Of a DNA stretch of 64,000 bases, positions 44,707-54,137 are shown piece after piece. Source of the stretch: Acetobacter oryzifermentans (GTDB taxonomy: Bacteria; Pseudomonadota; Alphaproteobacteria; Acetobacterales; Acetobacteraceae); contig NZ_CP011120.1 of the NCBI RefSeq assembly GCF_001628715.1, positions 186,001 through 250,000 of the forward strand, given 5' to 3'. Both the position numbers and the translations under genes were made by a program. Positions within the stretch are counted from its first letter, which is position 1, and each line of letters opens with the position of its first letter. Under the pieces are notes generated by a model, which did no database searches, had not been told where the DNA came from, and saw nothing but the letters and a program-made list of their open reading frames with translations.

Positions 44707-45595
44707 GGATACTGTGCCTGTTTTTGATACGCTGGCTGTTATTGGGCCAGGGCTTATCGGATCTTCCGTGTTGCGGCGTGCACAGGCGGAGGGAAATCTG
44801 GTCCGCAAACTTATAGCAGTGGATCAGAGCCCGGATGTGTGTGCCCGTGTGGCAGATCTAGGTATTGCGGATGAAGTGACAACAGATGCCGCAGCCGCAG
44901 CCGCGCAGGCTGATTGCGTGATGCTGTGTGTGCCAGTAGGCGCTATGGGCGCAGTAGCTGCACAGGTTGTTTCGGCCATGAAGCCCGGCGCAATATTGAC
45001 AGATGTGGGCTCTACCAAGGTGTCTGTGATTGAGGCTATCAGGCCTTCACTACGGGCAGATGTGCCATATGTGCCCACGCATCCTATGGCAGGCACAGAG
45101 TTTTCTGGCCCAGATGCCGGGCTGGCAGATTTATTTGAGAATCGCTGGTGCCTGATGACGCCATTAGACTGCACTACGGCAGAGGCGTTGGAAAAAATGC
45201 GCACCTTGTGGGAACGCTGCGGTGCCCGCTTGCGGGAAATGACACCCGCGCATCATGATCGTGTTTGCGCCATTGTTAGCCATTTGCCGCATTTGCTGGC
45301 CTTTACCATTTGCGGCACGGCAGATGATCTGGCGAGTGAAACCCGGTCTGAGGTGTTGGATTTTGCTGCATCCGGCTTTCGGGATTTTACACGTATTGCA
45401 GCTTCAGACCCCATTATGTGGCGGGATATTTTTCTTTCCAACCGTGAAGCTCTGCTGGAAATGCTGGGTCGGTTTATGGAAGATGCGCAGGCTATGGCGC
45501 GCGCTATCCGATGGGAAGATTCCGATTACATTGTGGATCGGATTGAACGGGGCCGCAAAATTCGCAAAAGTCTGATCGAGAACAAACAGGCCTAA
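44699..45595 (+). CDS. tyrC: Cyclohexadienyl/prephenate dehydrogenase TyrC
   Basis: 298-residue dehydrogenase of tyrosine synthesis, acting on prephenate and/or arogenate. The NAD(P)-binding motif is VIGPGLIGSSVLRRA. The catalytic His lies in THPMAGTEFSGPDA, and SHLPHLLAFTI and FRDFTRIAASDP are characteristic. TTG start at 44699, supported by AAGGA 9 bases upstream; it lies inside the end of the hpnL-like gene, so the two are co-transcribed. Confidence 0.93.
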   Translation: MAEDTVPVFDTLAVIGPGLIGSSVLRRAQAEGNLVRKLIAVDQSPDVCARVADLGIADEVTTDAAAAAAQADCVMLCVPVGAMGAVAAQVVSAMKPGAILTDVGSTKVSVIEAIRPSLRADVPYVPTHPMAGTEFSGPDAGLADLFENRWCLMTPLDCTTAEALEKMRTLWERCGARLREMTPAHHDRVCAIVSHLPHLLAFTICGTADDLASETRSEVLDFAASGFRDFTRIAASDPIMWRDIFLSNREALLEMLGRFMEDAQAMARAIRWEDSDYIVDRIERGRKIRKSLIENKQA

Positions 45596-45619
45596 AGGCC
45601 AGACCTGCTTGCTTAAAAA

Positions 45620-46246
45620 TCAGGTCGGCTGCCCGTAGGCCTTGATGTGTAGCGCATCCAGCCGTTTGTGGTTGCGGTCTGTCATGGGGCTGAGTTCTAG
45701 CACTTTCTGCCAGGCTTTCAGTGCGGCTGTGCCATCATTACGGTGTTCTTCAACACTGGTCAGAAGGCTCCAGCTTTCCGCATCTAGCGGATCGCGCTGC
45801 AAGGCTTCACCTATATCAGCGATGGCTCCTTTAAGATCTCCCGCCACAAGGCGCATTTGAGCGCGTGTGCGCCACAGAATGGCTTGGTCGGGCTGTAGGG
45901 CCAGTGCATCGCTTATGTCTTCCACCGCATCATCTGGTTTATCGGTTGTCAGATCTTTTTCTGCCCGACGAACCAAAAGTTGTGTGGTGGGGGAAAGCTT
46001 GGCCGAACGGAGGGCCTCCAGTTGTTCTTGCAGAGTGTGCGCTTCCTCTGGTGTTTTGGCGTGAGCCAATGCCGTGGAAAGCTGCTTTATTTGTTCTGCA
46101 ATGCTGCTGGAATGCTGTGATGTGGCATGTGCTGGTGGTGTGGTGGTTTGCGTCCATCCTGTAGCCGGAAGGCCCATATGTATTGCGCAGATGCCGGCAA
46201 ACAAAAACCCGCTCCTCCGGCAAGCGGAAGAACGGGTTTTACGCAT
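45620..46246 (-). CDS. Periplasmic TPR-repeat protein
   Basis: About 208 residues from ATG 46246, with a signal peptide (CRRSGFLFAGICAIHMG, then ATGWTQT). A coiled region (AEQIKQLSTALAHAKTPEEAHTLQEQL) is followed by about three tetratricopeptide repeats (DAVEDISDALALQPDQAILW, GAIADIGEALQRDP and the third ending VLELSP). No known partner. It lies 46 bases after rpmJ on the same strand and may be co-transcribed. Confidence 0.8.
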   Translation of the reverse strand: MRKTRSSACRRSGFLFAGICAIHMGLPATGWTQTTTPPAHATSQHSSSIAEQIKQLSTALAHAKTPEEAHTLQEQLEALRSAKLSPTTQLLVRRAEKDLTTDKPDDAVEDISDALALQPDQAILWRTRAQMRLVAGDLKGAIADIGEALQRDPLDAESWSLLTSVEEHRNDGTAALKAWQKVLELSPMTDRNHKRLDALHIKAYGQPT

Positions 46247-46292
46247 GACATGCGTGTTCAACCAGCCAAAAAGGGCCGGATGATGCATGAGA

Positions 46293-46418
46293 TTAGCCCT
46301 GACGAGCTTTCATGCGAGGGTTCTTCTTGTTGATAACATAAACCCGGCCGCGACGACGCACTACACGGCAGTCTTTATCGCGCACTTTGGCCGACTTCAG
46401 GCTGTTTCTGATTTTCAT
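46293..46418 (-). CDS. rpmJ: Ribosomal protein L36
   Basis: A 41-residue gene, too short for ordinary frame lists. The sequence [18 protein letters not shown], then [17 protein letters not shown], is the alphaproteobacterial L36 with a single Cys and no CxxC zinc motif. GGAGA lies about 12 bases before ATG 46418. Structural protein of the 50S subunit. Confidence 0.96.
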   Translation of the reverse strand: MKIRNSLKSAKVRDKDCRVVRRRGRVYVINKKNPRMKARQG

Positions 46419-46529
46419 GGCCCGTTTTCTCCGCCGATGCTGATGGACGTACAAAATAAGTTGGCTCGGCACATACCGGGTGCGTGCGTGAGAGTCAATA
46501 TTTCTCGCATTTCTGGGCGCATTTTCTCA

Positions 46530-47489
46530 TCATTCAGGTGGATTTTCTGCTTTGCGAGAGGATGTTGCAGGTGGGGCCAGTGCCGCAAAAGTTGTGGCTA
46601 GTGTTTGAAAATCTGCTGCGCGGGGAGATCTTGGCCGCCACGCTAGCCCAATGGTGCGCCGCGCCAGATCGCTGGTAAGGGGGCGTGCTATAAGATTACG
46701 GCCTCGCAGAATGCCTGCATGAATGGCCAGTTCGGGCATAATGGCAATGCCCAACCCCAGTTCCACCATTTCTGCCATGGAGTGGAGAGACATAGCGGTA
46801 AAGGTGGAGTCGCTTTCCCCTTCAGATCCGCTCCGGCTTGGGCTTTGGCGGCAAATGGCCAGAGTTTGATCGCGCAGGCAGTGCCCATCCTCCATCATGA
46901 TCATGTTGTGTTCGGATAATTGAGAGGCTGGTACGGCAGGTAGGGCAGAAAATGGGTGGTCTGGTGGCATAATCACCCGGAAGGGGTCTTGCCATAATGG
47001 GTGTGTTTCTGTGCCATCGCACAGGCAGGGCATGGCCACCACCAGTGTATCTAACTGGCCGAGGGAGAGTTTTTCCAGCAGGTGTTCGGTCGTGTCTTCC
47101 GTAATGGACAACAGAAGGCGCGGAAAGTGCTCGCGCAAGTTAAGCACCAATTGTGGAATCAGAAATGGCCCAATGGTGGGAATAATGCCGACTCGTAGCG
47201 GCCCAGTTAGCGGTGTGCGGGCAGCGGCAGCCAATTGCGGCACGGCTTCCAGTGCCGCCAGTGCTTGCCGGGCCTTGAGTGCAATTTCGTGGCCCAAAGG
47301 GGTGAACACCACTTTTTTGCCCACGGTGCGGTCTAGCAAAGGGGCATCAAGCTGGCGTTCCAGCGCCATAATACCGGCGGAAAGGGTGGATTGTGTGACT
47401 GCACAAGCAGCGGCAGCCCGCCCAAAATGGCGCAGTTCTGAAAGGGTGATCAGATAGCGTAATTGCTGGGCAGAAGGCAGCGGCAGCAC
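46530..47489 (-). CDS. oxyR: Peroxide sensor OxyR
   Basis: LysR-type activator of about 319 residues. It has an N-terminal helix-turn-helix (FGRAAAACAVTQSTLSAGIMALE) and a C-terminal sensing domain with the redox Cys pair in EDGHCLRDQTLAIC (about residues 204 and 213, matching C199 and C208 in E. coli OxyR). I choose GTG 47489 with AGGA nine bases upstream; a TTG at 47525 would add 12 residues. It is divergent from ahpC, which it likely activates under peroxide stress. Confidence 0.94.
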   Translation of the reverse strand: MLPLPSAQQLRYLITLSELRHFGRAAAACAVTQSTLSAGIMALERQLDAPLLDRTVGKKVVFTPLGHEIALKARQALAALEAVPQLAAAARTPLTGPLRVGIIPTIGPFLIPQLVLNLREHFPRLLLSITEDTTEHLLEKLSLGQLDTLVVAMPCLCDGTETHPLWQDPFRVIMPPDHPFSALPAVPASQLSEHNMIMMEDGHCLRDQTLAICRQSPSRSGSEGESDSTFTAMSLHSMAEMVELGLGIAIMPELAIHAGILRGRNLIARPLTSDLARRTIGLAWRPRSPRAADFQTLATTFAALAPPATSSRKAENPPE

Positions 47490-47550
47490 GGTATGATTTC
47501 CTGATGCAATGTATCTAAGGGGCAAATCTTCGGCATTTCATCGAATAGTT

Positions 47551-47578
47551 CAATGATTTTGATATAAAATATTCATTG
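47551..47578. promoter_or_regulatory. Candidate OxyR-binding region
   Basis: In the 180-base oxyR-ahpC gap, CAATGA (47551-47556) and TCATTG (47573-47578) form a 6-base inverted repeat around an AT-rich centre, next to ATAGTT. It resembles the spacing of LysR-type sites, but I cannot align it to a proven consensus. Confidence 0.3.
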
Positions 47579-47669
47579 GCTTAAATGAAAAAGCCGCGCC
47601 ATACAGGACAACACAGCCGGTGGCACGTTGGTGCTGCATGGTGTGTGCCAAGCTATAAGGAGCAAGATT

Positions 47670-48212
47670 ATGCTGACAGTTGGCGATAAATTTCCAAGTT
47701 TTGATCTGACCGCCGTTCCTGGTGGCCCGGAAGGCCTGAAGGGCGAATTCGTTCAGATTTCTGACAAGAGCGATGCCGGTAAGTGGAAGATCGTATTCTT
47801 CTGGCCGATGGACTTCACGTTCGTCTGCCCGACAGAAATTGTGGCTTTCGGTAAGCTGGCTAAAGACTTCGCTGATCGCGATGCCGTTGTGTACGGTGTG
47901 TCCATCGACAGCCAGTTCGTGCACCTTAACTGGCGCCTGCATCATGATGACCTGAAGGATCTGCCGATCCCGATGCTGGCTGACATCAAACGTGAGCTGA
48001 CAGAAGGCACAGGCGTGCTGGCTAAAGAAGCCGGCGTTGCCCTGCGCGCCACTTTTGTTGTGGACCCACATGGCGTGATTCGCCACGTATCCGTCAACGA
48101 TCTGTCCGTTGGTCGTAACCCACAGGAAATCCTGCGTATTCTGGATGGCCTGCAGAGCGACGAACTGTGCCCATGTAACTGGAAGAAGGGTGACGACTTT
48201 ATTAAAGTCTGA
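47670..48212 (+). CDS. ahpC: Alkyl hydroperoxide reductase AhpC
   Basis: 180-residue peroxiredoxin that reduces peroxides. The peroxidatic Cys53 is in DFTFVCPTE. A CPC motif near the C-terminus (C167 and C169, ELCPCNWKKGDDF) matches the three-cysteine mycobacterial AhpC. A strong AAGGAG site precedes ATG 47670; the upstream frame to 47628 is rejected. It is divergent from oxyR and followed by ahpD, its likely reductant. Confidence 0.96.
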   Translation: MLTVGDKFPSFDLTAVPGGPEGLKGEFVQISDKSDAGKWKIVFFWPMDFTFVCPTEIVAFGKLAKDFADRDAVVYGVSIDSQFVHLNWRLHHDDLKDLPIPMLADIKRELTEGTGVLAKEAGVALRATFVVDPHGVIRHVSVNDLSVGRNPQEILRILDGLQSDELCPCNWKKGDDFIKV

Positions 48213-48254
48213 GCCTGAAAATTTCATCCGGCCTGCGGGGCGGATGAGGCGGTG

Positions 48255-48274
48255 CGGGTGGCATATGCCACCCG
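48255..48274. repeat. 20-bp perfect palindrome between ahpC and ahpD
   Basis: CGGGTGGCATATGCCACCCG is a perfect palindrome 43 bases after ahpC, followed by CTTCTTCC. It could form a stem that partly terminates or stabilises the ahpC transcript, giving more AhpC than AhpD. The gap of 203 bases has no gene. Confidence 0.6.
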
Positions 48275-48415
48275 TTGCCTTCTTCCATAAAGGGGGAGGC
48301 GGTAGCCTTGATGTGGTTACCAACTGCGCCAAATAGTGGGGCAGTTTACGCGGCAAAAACCGCGCGGGCGCTATGCGTCTGATTTTTCCGAACAACCTGA
48401 ATATTGGAAAATGCT

Positions 48416-48943
48416 ATGTCCATTGATGCAATCAAGGATCGTATTCCCGATTATGCCAAGGATCTGCGGCTGAATCTCAGCTCTTTGGTTAATGATGTGA
48501 CACTCACACCGCAGCAGTTGGCTGGCACATTTGTGGCGTCTGCACTCGCCGCGCGGAATGATGAAGTTACATCAGCTATTGTGGCGCAGTTTGCTTCAAC
48601 ACTTTCACCAGAAGCTCTTACGGCAGCCAAATCTGCTAATGCTATTATGGCCATGAACAACATTTACTACCGCTTTGTGCATATGGCAGGTGGTGAATAT
48701 TCCCAGATGCCTGCGCAGTTGCGCATGAGCGTGATTGCCAAGCCGGGCGTAGAAAAAGCTGATTTTGAGCTGTGGTGTCTGGCTGTTTCCGTAATCAATG
48801 GATGTGATCTGTGTGTGACCAGCCATGAAAAAATTGTGCGCGAGGCATTAGGGGCATCTGCCGTGCAAACAGCAGCACGTATTGCCGCAACTGTGCATGC
48901 CGTTGCAGTTACCCTACAAGGTTCCAGTGCTTTAGGTGATTGA
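48416..48943 (+). CDS. ahpD: Alkylhydroperoxidase AhpD
   Basis: 175 residues from ATG 48416. The AhpD CxxC motif is C130 and C133 ([12 protein letters not shown]), with H137 and E118, exactly the numbers used in Mycobacterium tuberculosis AhpD, where it reduces AhpC with help from lipoamide. The AhpC CPC tail and AhpD occurring together make a functional pair likely. It follows ahpC on the same strand. Confidence 0.96.
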   Translation: MSIDAIKDRIPDYAKDLRLNLSSLVNDVTLTPQQLAGTFVASALAARNDEVTSAIVAQFASTLSPEALTAAKSANAIMAMNNIYYRFVHMAGGEYSQMPAQLRMSVIAKPGVEKADFELWCLAVSVINGCDLCVTSHEKIVREALGASAVQTAARIAATVHAVAVTLQGSSALGD

Positions 48944-49040
48944 AGCTGAAAAGCCTTGCTTCCGGCTGCTTGGCAGCCGGACAAAAGCAGGCCGCACCAC
49001 TTTGTATTCCAAAAAGAAATAAGTTTTTAAGGAAATAAAG

Positions 49041-49117
<77 letters not shown>

Positions 49118-49267
49118 AGTTTCAACGCGCTTTCGTGCGTTGGTATGTCGCGCTTTATAGCGATGTTTTCGCGTTTGGCAACAGGGTTTTCATAAAAAAA
49201 TTCATTTCAGGAAGAATTTCTCGTGCTACGCGCAAAGAAAGTGGCAATTTCTTTTGAAAGGAATGGC

Positions 49268-49876
49268 TTATTTGGCCTTTTCAAATGCTCCGGCAATAGA
49301 AAGCAACACCTTGTCCGCCACCAAGGGCTCATAGGTTTTTATGCCATAGGCGCTGCGCTTCAGTTCTCCCGTAGCCTGAAAGCCCACAGTATAGGTTTTG
49401 TTCATGGGGTTTTGCCCTGCGCCTATAAAACGTGCGTGCAGGGTAAGTGGCTGTGTAATGCCATGTAGCGTAAATTGCCCTTCAATATCAGCCGTGTCTG
49501 TTCCGGTTGGTGTGATTTTGGAGGAAACAAATTCAGCCTTGGGGTAGTGGGCCACATCAAGCCATTCAGAGGTTTTGAGCTCGTTAGTCAGCTTGGTGCT
49601 GGGGGTTAGGACGCTGTCAGTGGGAATAGAGACATTGAGCCGCGATGCTTCCGGTTGAGCAGGATCAAGCGCAAGCGTGCCCGATGCGTTTGAGAAAAAG
49701 CCGGAATAATTGGTAAAGCCCAGATGGAGTACAGAAAACACCACCTGCGTATGGTTGGGATCTACAGCGTAGTTTCCTTGTTCAACAGCGGAAAAGGCTG
49801 GAGCAGCTTGAGCCGTGGAGAGAACAAAAGTTAATCCCGCAATCATAAGGACAGGGCGCGAGAAAAAAGTGCTCAT
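49268..49876 (-). CDS. YceI-family periplasmic protein
   Basis: 202 residues with a signal peptide (PVLMIAGLTFVLSTAQA) and the YceI lipocalin-like domain (YAVDPNHTQVVFSVLHLGFTN, then FTLHGITQPLTL). YceI proteins bind a polyisoprenoid in a hydrophobic tunnel; the physiological role is unclear. The 82 bases before the next gene are short and uneventful. Confidence 0.92.
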   Translation of the reverse strand: MSTFFSRPVLMIAGLTFVLSTAQAAPAFSAVEQGNYAVDPNHTQVVFSVLHLGFTNYSGFFSNASGTLALDPAQPEASRLNVSIPTDSVLTPSTKLTNELKTSEWLDVAHYPKAEFVSSKITPTGTDTADIEGQFTLHGITQPLTLHARFIGAGQNPMNKTYTVGFQATGELKRSAYGIKTYEPLVADKVLLSIAGAFEKAK

Positions 49877-49958
49877 AAGCTTGTTCCTTTAAAAACGAGG
49901 GCTTTGAGAGGGATAGCTCCTGAGCAAACAGAAAGTTGCCAGTAAGTTTTTACGGCCT

Positions 49959-50777
49959 TTAACCGAAGCGGAAACCAGATAGCGCTTTACCCAAAACGGT
50001 ATCGCTATAAGTGCGAATCCCTTCATCCTGCCCGGCAGCGCCTGCTGCCACCATAAGTGGCAGCAAATGTTCCTCCCGCGGATGGCAAATACGTGCGCCG
50101 GGGGCAGCGGCCCAGTGCACAAGCTGGGTATCGCGCTTAACTGGCGGGGCTGTAACTGCTTTTTCCAGCCATGTATCAAATTCTTGTGCAGCCTGATTGG
50201 TGGCTGGGGAACCGTTCATGAAGTGGCGCAGGTTATGATAGCTCATGCCTGTGCCAATAATCAGCACATTCTGGGCACGTAAAGGCTCCAGCGCGGCCCC
50301 TAGAGCAATGTGGGCGGCAGGGTCCATGCTTTTTAGCAGGGAGAGTTCCACAATCGGGATATCAGCTTTTTCAAACGCCAGCATGAAGGGAATAAAGACA
50401 CCGTGGTCAAACCCGCGTTTGTCATCTGTGGCGCATGGCATGCCGGCTGCGTGCAAAAGGTTGCAAACACTTTGAGCCAGTTCAGGGCTGCCCGGCGCTG
50501 GGTATTGTAGCTGATAGGTATGTGGCGGAAAGCCAAAGTAATCATAAATCAGGGATGGATTGGGCGCGGCCGTAATGGTGGGAATGTCTTCTTCCCAATG
50601 GCCGGAAACCACCACAATGGCATCGGGTTTACGGGGGAGGGTGCTTTGCGTGCTGCGGAGATACGCCGCCATTTTATCCCACGTATTGGGCCAATCCATA
50701 AAAAAGCATGGGCCACCACCATGAGGAAGAAAGAGAACGGGTTGGCGCGAGGGAAGGGAAGACCCCGTAATGGGCAT
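49959..50777 (-). CDS. Class III extradiol ring-cleavage dioxygenase (YgiD-like)
   Basis: 272 residues from ATG 50777 (GGAG 11 bases upstream). Metal ligands are probably the His in LPHGGGP, the His in VVSGHWEE and the Asp/His in KRGFDHGVFIPF, the pattern of the YgiD/DODA group that opens aromatic rings such as DOPA. The actual substrate is not predictable. A terminator (50880-50914) lies between its start and the ppa gene. Confidence 0.9.
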   Translation of the reverse strand: MPITGSSLPSRQPVLFLPHGGGPCFFMDWPNTWDKMAAYLRSTQSTLPRKPDAIVVVSGHWEEDIPTITAAPNPSLIYDYFGFPPHTYQLQYPAPGSPELAQSVCNLLHAAGMPCATDDKRGFDHGVFIPFMLAFEKADIPIVELSLLKSMDPAAHIALGAALEPLRAQNVLIIGTGMSYHNLRHFMNGSPATNQAAQEFDTWLEKAVTAPPVKRDTQLVHWAAAPGARICHPREEHLLPLMVAAGAAGQDEGIRTYSDTVLGKALSGFRFG

Positions 50778-50879
50778 GCTATTTTTCTCCAATATCCGTG
50801 CTTCATATTGGAGGCGAAGGGGGTGCTTGATAAGCTGTTATTCTAGGAAAACTGTTTTTGCATAGGGTATGAGGCAAGA

Positions 50880-50914
50880 AAAAAGCTGCGGGGCAGAAGC
50901 CGCCGCAGCTTTTT
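50880..50914 (-). terminator. Intrinsic terminator after ppa
   Basis: AAAAAGCTGCGG (50880-50891) and CCGCAGCTTTTT (50903-50914) form a 12-base perfect stem. On the minus strand it is followed by TTTTTTCTTG, suiting termination of ppa 22 bases after its stop. Confidence 0.85.
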
Positions 50915-50936
50915 GTAAGCAGAGTGCAAAGGCGGT

Positions 50937-51464
50937 TTATTTGCCTTTTGCAGCTTCCAGAGCTTTCACAATGAACTCGCCTGCTTCTTCCTTTGTGCCC
51001 CAACCGGTCACTTTCACCCATTTGCCTTTTTCAAGGTCTTTGTAGCGGGTGAAAAAGTGCTCAATGGCCTGCACGGTAATTTCCGGCAGATCGTCCACGC
51101 TCTGCACCTTGGTAAACTGTGGGTGCACTTTATCGTGCGGCACGCAGATGATTTTTTCGTCCTGACCGGATTCGTCTTCCATCTTCAGAACGCCAATTGG
51201 GCGGGCGCGAATCACACAACCGGGCACAACATTGTGCGGCGTCAGCACCAGAGCGTCCGTCGGGTCGCCATCAGCGGCCAGCGTGTTGGGGATAAAGCCG
51301 TAAGCCGTAGGGTAAGCCATGGGCGTGAACAGGAAACGGTCCACCACAAGGGCGCCGCTTTCCTTGTCGATTTCGTATTTGACAGAAGAACCCTGCGGAA
51401 TTTCGATCACGACGTTAATATCAAACGGCACATCTTTGCCGGGGGAAAGTTTTGAAACGTCCAT
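50937..51464 (-). CDS. ppa: Inorganic pyrophosphatase
   Basis: 175-residue family I soluble pyrophosphatase, which hydrolyses PPi to two phosphates. The metal-binding Asp-rich segment DGDPTDALVLTP is intact, as are KYEIDKESGALVVDRFLF and VKVTGWG. Start ATG 51464. Standard length and cytoplasmic. Confidence 0.97.
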   Translation of the reverse strand: MDVSKLSPGKDVPFDINVVIEIPQGSSVKYEIDKESGALVVDRFLFTPMAYPTAYGFIPNTLAADGDPTDALVLTPHNVVPGCVIRARPIGVLKMEDESGQDEKIICVPHDKVHPQFTKVQSVDDLPEITVQAIEHFFTRYKDLEKGKWVKVTGWGTKEEAGEFIVKALEAAKGK

Positions 51465-51620
51465 TGAAGACTGCTCCAGAGCTGAAAAATTAAAGGCGGC
51501 AAACCCTATCTGGCAGATGCCCGCTTGCCAAGAGTAATGCGTTTTTCATGCCAACTGGCAGTTTTCAGCACAGAAACCCTTGCCAAATCGCTCAGGTTGC
51601 GTAATCAGGAACCCGCCTGC

Positions 51621-51694
51621 GCGCCCGTAGCTCAATTGGTTAGAGCGGGCCGCTCATAACGGCTTGGTTGCGGGTTCAAGTCCTGCCGGGCGCA
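51621..51694 (+). tRNA. tRNA with CAT anticodon (probably Ile2)
   Basis: 74 bases, CCA not encoded. The acceptor GCGCCCG pairs with CGGGCGC and the anticodon arm GCCG-CTCATAA-CGGC gives CAT. Around the anticodon and T arm (CTTGGTTGCGGGTTCAAGTCC) it resembles tRNA-Ile2, which becomes AUA-specific after lysidine modification, more than elongator or initiator Met, but this is a judgement by eye. Confidence 0.85.
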
Positions 51695-51773
51695 GGCGAT
51701 AACAGCTTGCTGCGCCGATGTGGTCGCACCCGCCCTTTAATCTTACCCATCCGCATTACGGGAGTTCATTATC

Positions 51774-53453
51774 ATGGCATCCTATCAATACGTTTATGTC
51801 ATGAAGGATCTGACAAAGTCCTATCCCGGCGGGCGTGAAGTGTTTAAAGGCATCACGCTATCCTTCATGCCGGGTGCCAAAATTGGTATCTTGGGTGTGA
51901 ACGGTGCAGGTAAGTCCACACTGCTGAAAATCATGGCCGGCATCGATAAGGAATTCGGTGGTGAGGCATGGGCCGCAGAAGGGGTGCGTGTTGGCTATCT
52001 GGAGCAGGAACCGCAGCTAAACCCTAAGCTGACCGTGGGCGAAAACGTGGCTCTGGGCTTTGGTAATCTTAAAAAGGCCGTAGATCGGTTTAACGAGATT
52101 TCCGCCCGCTTTGCCGAACCCATGGAAGATGAGGAAATGAATGCCCTGCTGGCTGAACAGGCCGAATTGCAGGAAAAGATTGATGCCGGTGATGGTTGGG
52201 AGCTGGACCGCAAGCTAGATATTGCGCTGGATGCCCTGCGCTGCCCACCCGCAGATAGCCCGGTAGATAAGCTTTCTGGTGGTGAGCGCCGCCGCGTGGC
52301 GCTGTGCCGTCTGCTGCTGGAAAAGCCCGACCTGCTGCTGTTGGACGAACCAACCAACCATCTGGATGCCGAAAGTGTTGCATGGCTTGAGCGCACGCTG
52401 AAGGATTACGATGGCACCGTTATGGTTATTACCCATGACCGTTACTTCCTGGACAACGTGACCAACTGGATTCTGGAAATCGAGCGTGGCCGCGGTATTC
52501 CGTTCGAAGGCAACTATTCCTCTTGGCTGGAGCAGAAGCGCAAGCGTCTGGCACAGGAAGAAAAGGAAGAAAGTTCCCGCCAGCGTGCACTGGCTGCGGA
52601 ACAGGAATGGATTAACGCTAGCCCCAAAGCACGCCAGACCAAAAGCAAGGCCCGTATTACCAAATATGAGGAAATGTTGGCGGCCAGTGCTGAAAAAGTT
52701 AGCGGCGTTGCGGACATTGTTATTCCACCTGGCCCACGCCTTGGTGGCACTGTTATTGAGGCCGAAAACCTCACCAAAGGCTTTGGTGAACGCCTGCTGA
52801 TTGATAACCTTAACTTCAAGCTGCCGCCGGGTGGTATTGTGGGTGTTATTGGGCCGAACGGTGCTGGTAAATCTACCCTGTTCAAAATGATTATCGGGCA
52901 GGAAAAGCCGGATGCGGGTGCGCTGAAAATTGGTGAAACCGTAAAGCTTGGTTACGTAGATCAGTCTCGTGATGATCTTGATGCAGATAAAACCGTATGG
53001 GAAGAAATTTCCGGCGGCACGGATGTTATCTATCTGGGCAAGCGGGCTGTGCCTTCACGCGCTTATGTTGGGGCCTTTAACTTTAAAGGTTCTGATCAGC
53101 AGAAAAAGGTTGGCGTGCTTTCTGGTGGTGAACGCAACCGCGTGCATCTGGCCAAGATGCTACGGCAGGAAAGCAATGTGATCCTGTTGGATGAGCCTAC
53201 CAACGATTTGGACGTGGACACCCTGCGTGCGCTGGAAGATGCGCTGGCAGAATTCCCCGGTTGCGCAGTGGTGATCTCGCATGATCGCTGGTTCCTGGAC
53301 CGTCTGGCAACGCATATTCTGGCCTTTGAGGGCGATTCCCACGTGGAATGGTTTGAAGGGAACTTCCAGGCATATGAAGAAGACAAACGCCGCCGTCTGG
53401 GGCCAGATGCGACAGAACCTGGCCGTATCCAGTACAAACCTCTGGCCCGCTAA
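51774..53453 (+). CDS. ettA: Energy-dependent translational throttle protein EttA
   Basis: 559-residue ABC-F protein with two ATPase domains and no membrane part. The Walker A motifs are GVNGAGKST (about residue 42) and GPNGAGKST (about residue 361), the signatures LSGGERRRV and LSGGERNRV, and the Walker B motifs [12 protein letters not shown] and [12 protein letters not shown]. The toeprint-like linker arm (about 240-320) and the final [15 protein letters not shown] match EttA, which controls entry into elongation according to ATP levels. It starts 79 bases after the tRNA. Confidence 0.95.
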   Translation: MASYQYVYVMKDLTKSYPGGREVFKGITLSFMPGAKIGILGVNGAGKSTLLKIMAGIDKEFGGEAWAAEGVRVGYLEQEPQLNPKLTVGENVALGFGNLKKAVDRFNEISARFAEPMEDEEMNALLAEQAELQEKIDAGDGWELDRKLDIALDALRCPPADSPVDKLSGGERRRVALCRLLLEKPDLLLLDEPTNHLDAESVAWLERTLKDYDGTVMVITHDRYFLDNVTNWILEIERGRGIPFEGNYSSWLEQKRKRLAQEEKEESSRQRALAAEQEWINASPKARQTKSKARITKYEEMLAASAEKVSGVADIVIPPGPRLGGTVIEAENLTKGFGERLLIDNLNFKLPPGGIVGVIGPNGAGKSTLFKMIIGQEKPDAGALKIGETVKLGYVDQSRDDLDADKTVWEEISGGTDVIYLGKRAVPSRAYVGAFNFKGSDQQKKVGVLSGGERNRVHLAKMLRQESNVILLDEPTNDLDVDTLRALEDALAEFPGCAVVISHDRWFLDRLATHILAFEGDSHVEWFEGNFQAYEEDKRRRLGPDATEPGRIQYKPLAR

Positions 53454-53462
53454 GTAGGGTTA

Positions 53463-53492
53463 ATAGGAGCCCTTAATTTATTGGGCTCCTAT
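53463..53492 (+). terminator. Hairpin after ettA
   Basis: ATAGGAGCCC (53463-53472) and GGGCTCCTAT (53483-53492) form a perfect 10-base stem with an AT-rich loop, ten bases after the ettA stop. The T-run is weak (CTTG), so efficiency is uncertain. Confidence 0.65.
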
Positions 53493-53576
53493 CTTGATGA
53501 AGGCACCATGTATTACCGGCAGCATGCGGAATTAGAGGAAGGGCTTTTGCCTTTCCTTTGCTGCAAGGCGTGAATT

Positions 53577-54080
53577 GTGGATTCGCGTTCTGTTAGAACT
53601 CCGCGCCTGCTGCTTAAGCCCGTAACATGGCGGGATATGGAAGATATGGTGCGTCTAAAAGCAGATGGCGGTGCCTTTGGACGCATGTTGGGTGGCGTGC
53701 GTAGCCGCCAGCAGGCGGAACTGGAAATGGCGGATGATATCGCTTTCTGGGCCTGCCATCGGGTAGGTATTTTTACCATTCATGAAAAAGGCCGCTTTGT
53801 CGGCATGACCGGTATTCATGATCGGCCCGATGGGCGTGGCTTTGCCTTACGCTTTGCGCTTTTTCCGTGGGCCAGCGGTCGAGGTATTGCGCGAGAAGCC
53901 GCAAGTGCCGCGCTTAACTTTGCGCATGATGCCGGAATTAATAAAGTGATAGCCGTTGCAGCAGAAAGCAACGTGGCGTCCCGCACCATTTTGGGTGGTA
54001 TTGGTATGCGGGTGGAAGAAACGTTTCAAAGAGATGGCCAAACAATGCTGGTTTATGAAAGTGTTTGGCCCAAGCCATAA
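53577..54080 (+). CDS. GNAT-family acetyltransferase
   Basis: 167 residues of a RimJ/RimL-like acetyltransferase: RTPRLLLKPVTWRDMEDMV at the N-terminus, the acetyl-CoA-binding segment WASGRGIAREAASAALNFA (about 99-117), and a late AAESNVASRTILGGIGM, as in protein N-acetyltransferases. GTG start at 53577 with AAGG nine bases upstream. Substrate unknown. It ends at a bidirectional terminator facing the mlaC-like gene. Confidence 0.88.
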   Translation: MDSRSVRTPRLLLKPVTWRDMEDMVRLKADGGAFGRMLGGVRSRQQAELEMADDIAFWACHRVGIFTIHEKGRFVGMTGIHDRPDGRGFALRFALFPWASGRGIAREAASAALNFAHDAGINKVIAVAAESNVASRTILGGIGMRVEETFQRDGQTMLVYESVWPKP

Positions 54081-54110
54081 AAAAGGCGCTCCCAGAGGGA
54101 ACGCCTTTTT
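54080..54110. terminator. Bidirectional terminator between convergent genes
   Basis: A stem built of AAAAAGGCG and CGCCTTTTT with an inner TCCC/GGGA pair, so T-runs lie on both sides. It separates the acetyltransferase from the mlaC-like gene and can serve both. Confidence 0.85.
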
Positions 54111-54137
54111 CTACAAACCAAAAACTCTATTTGTGCG

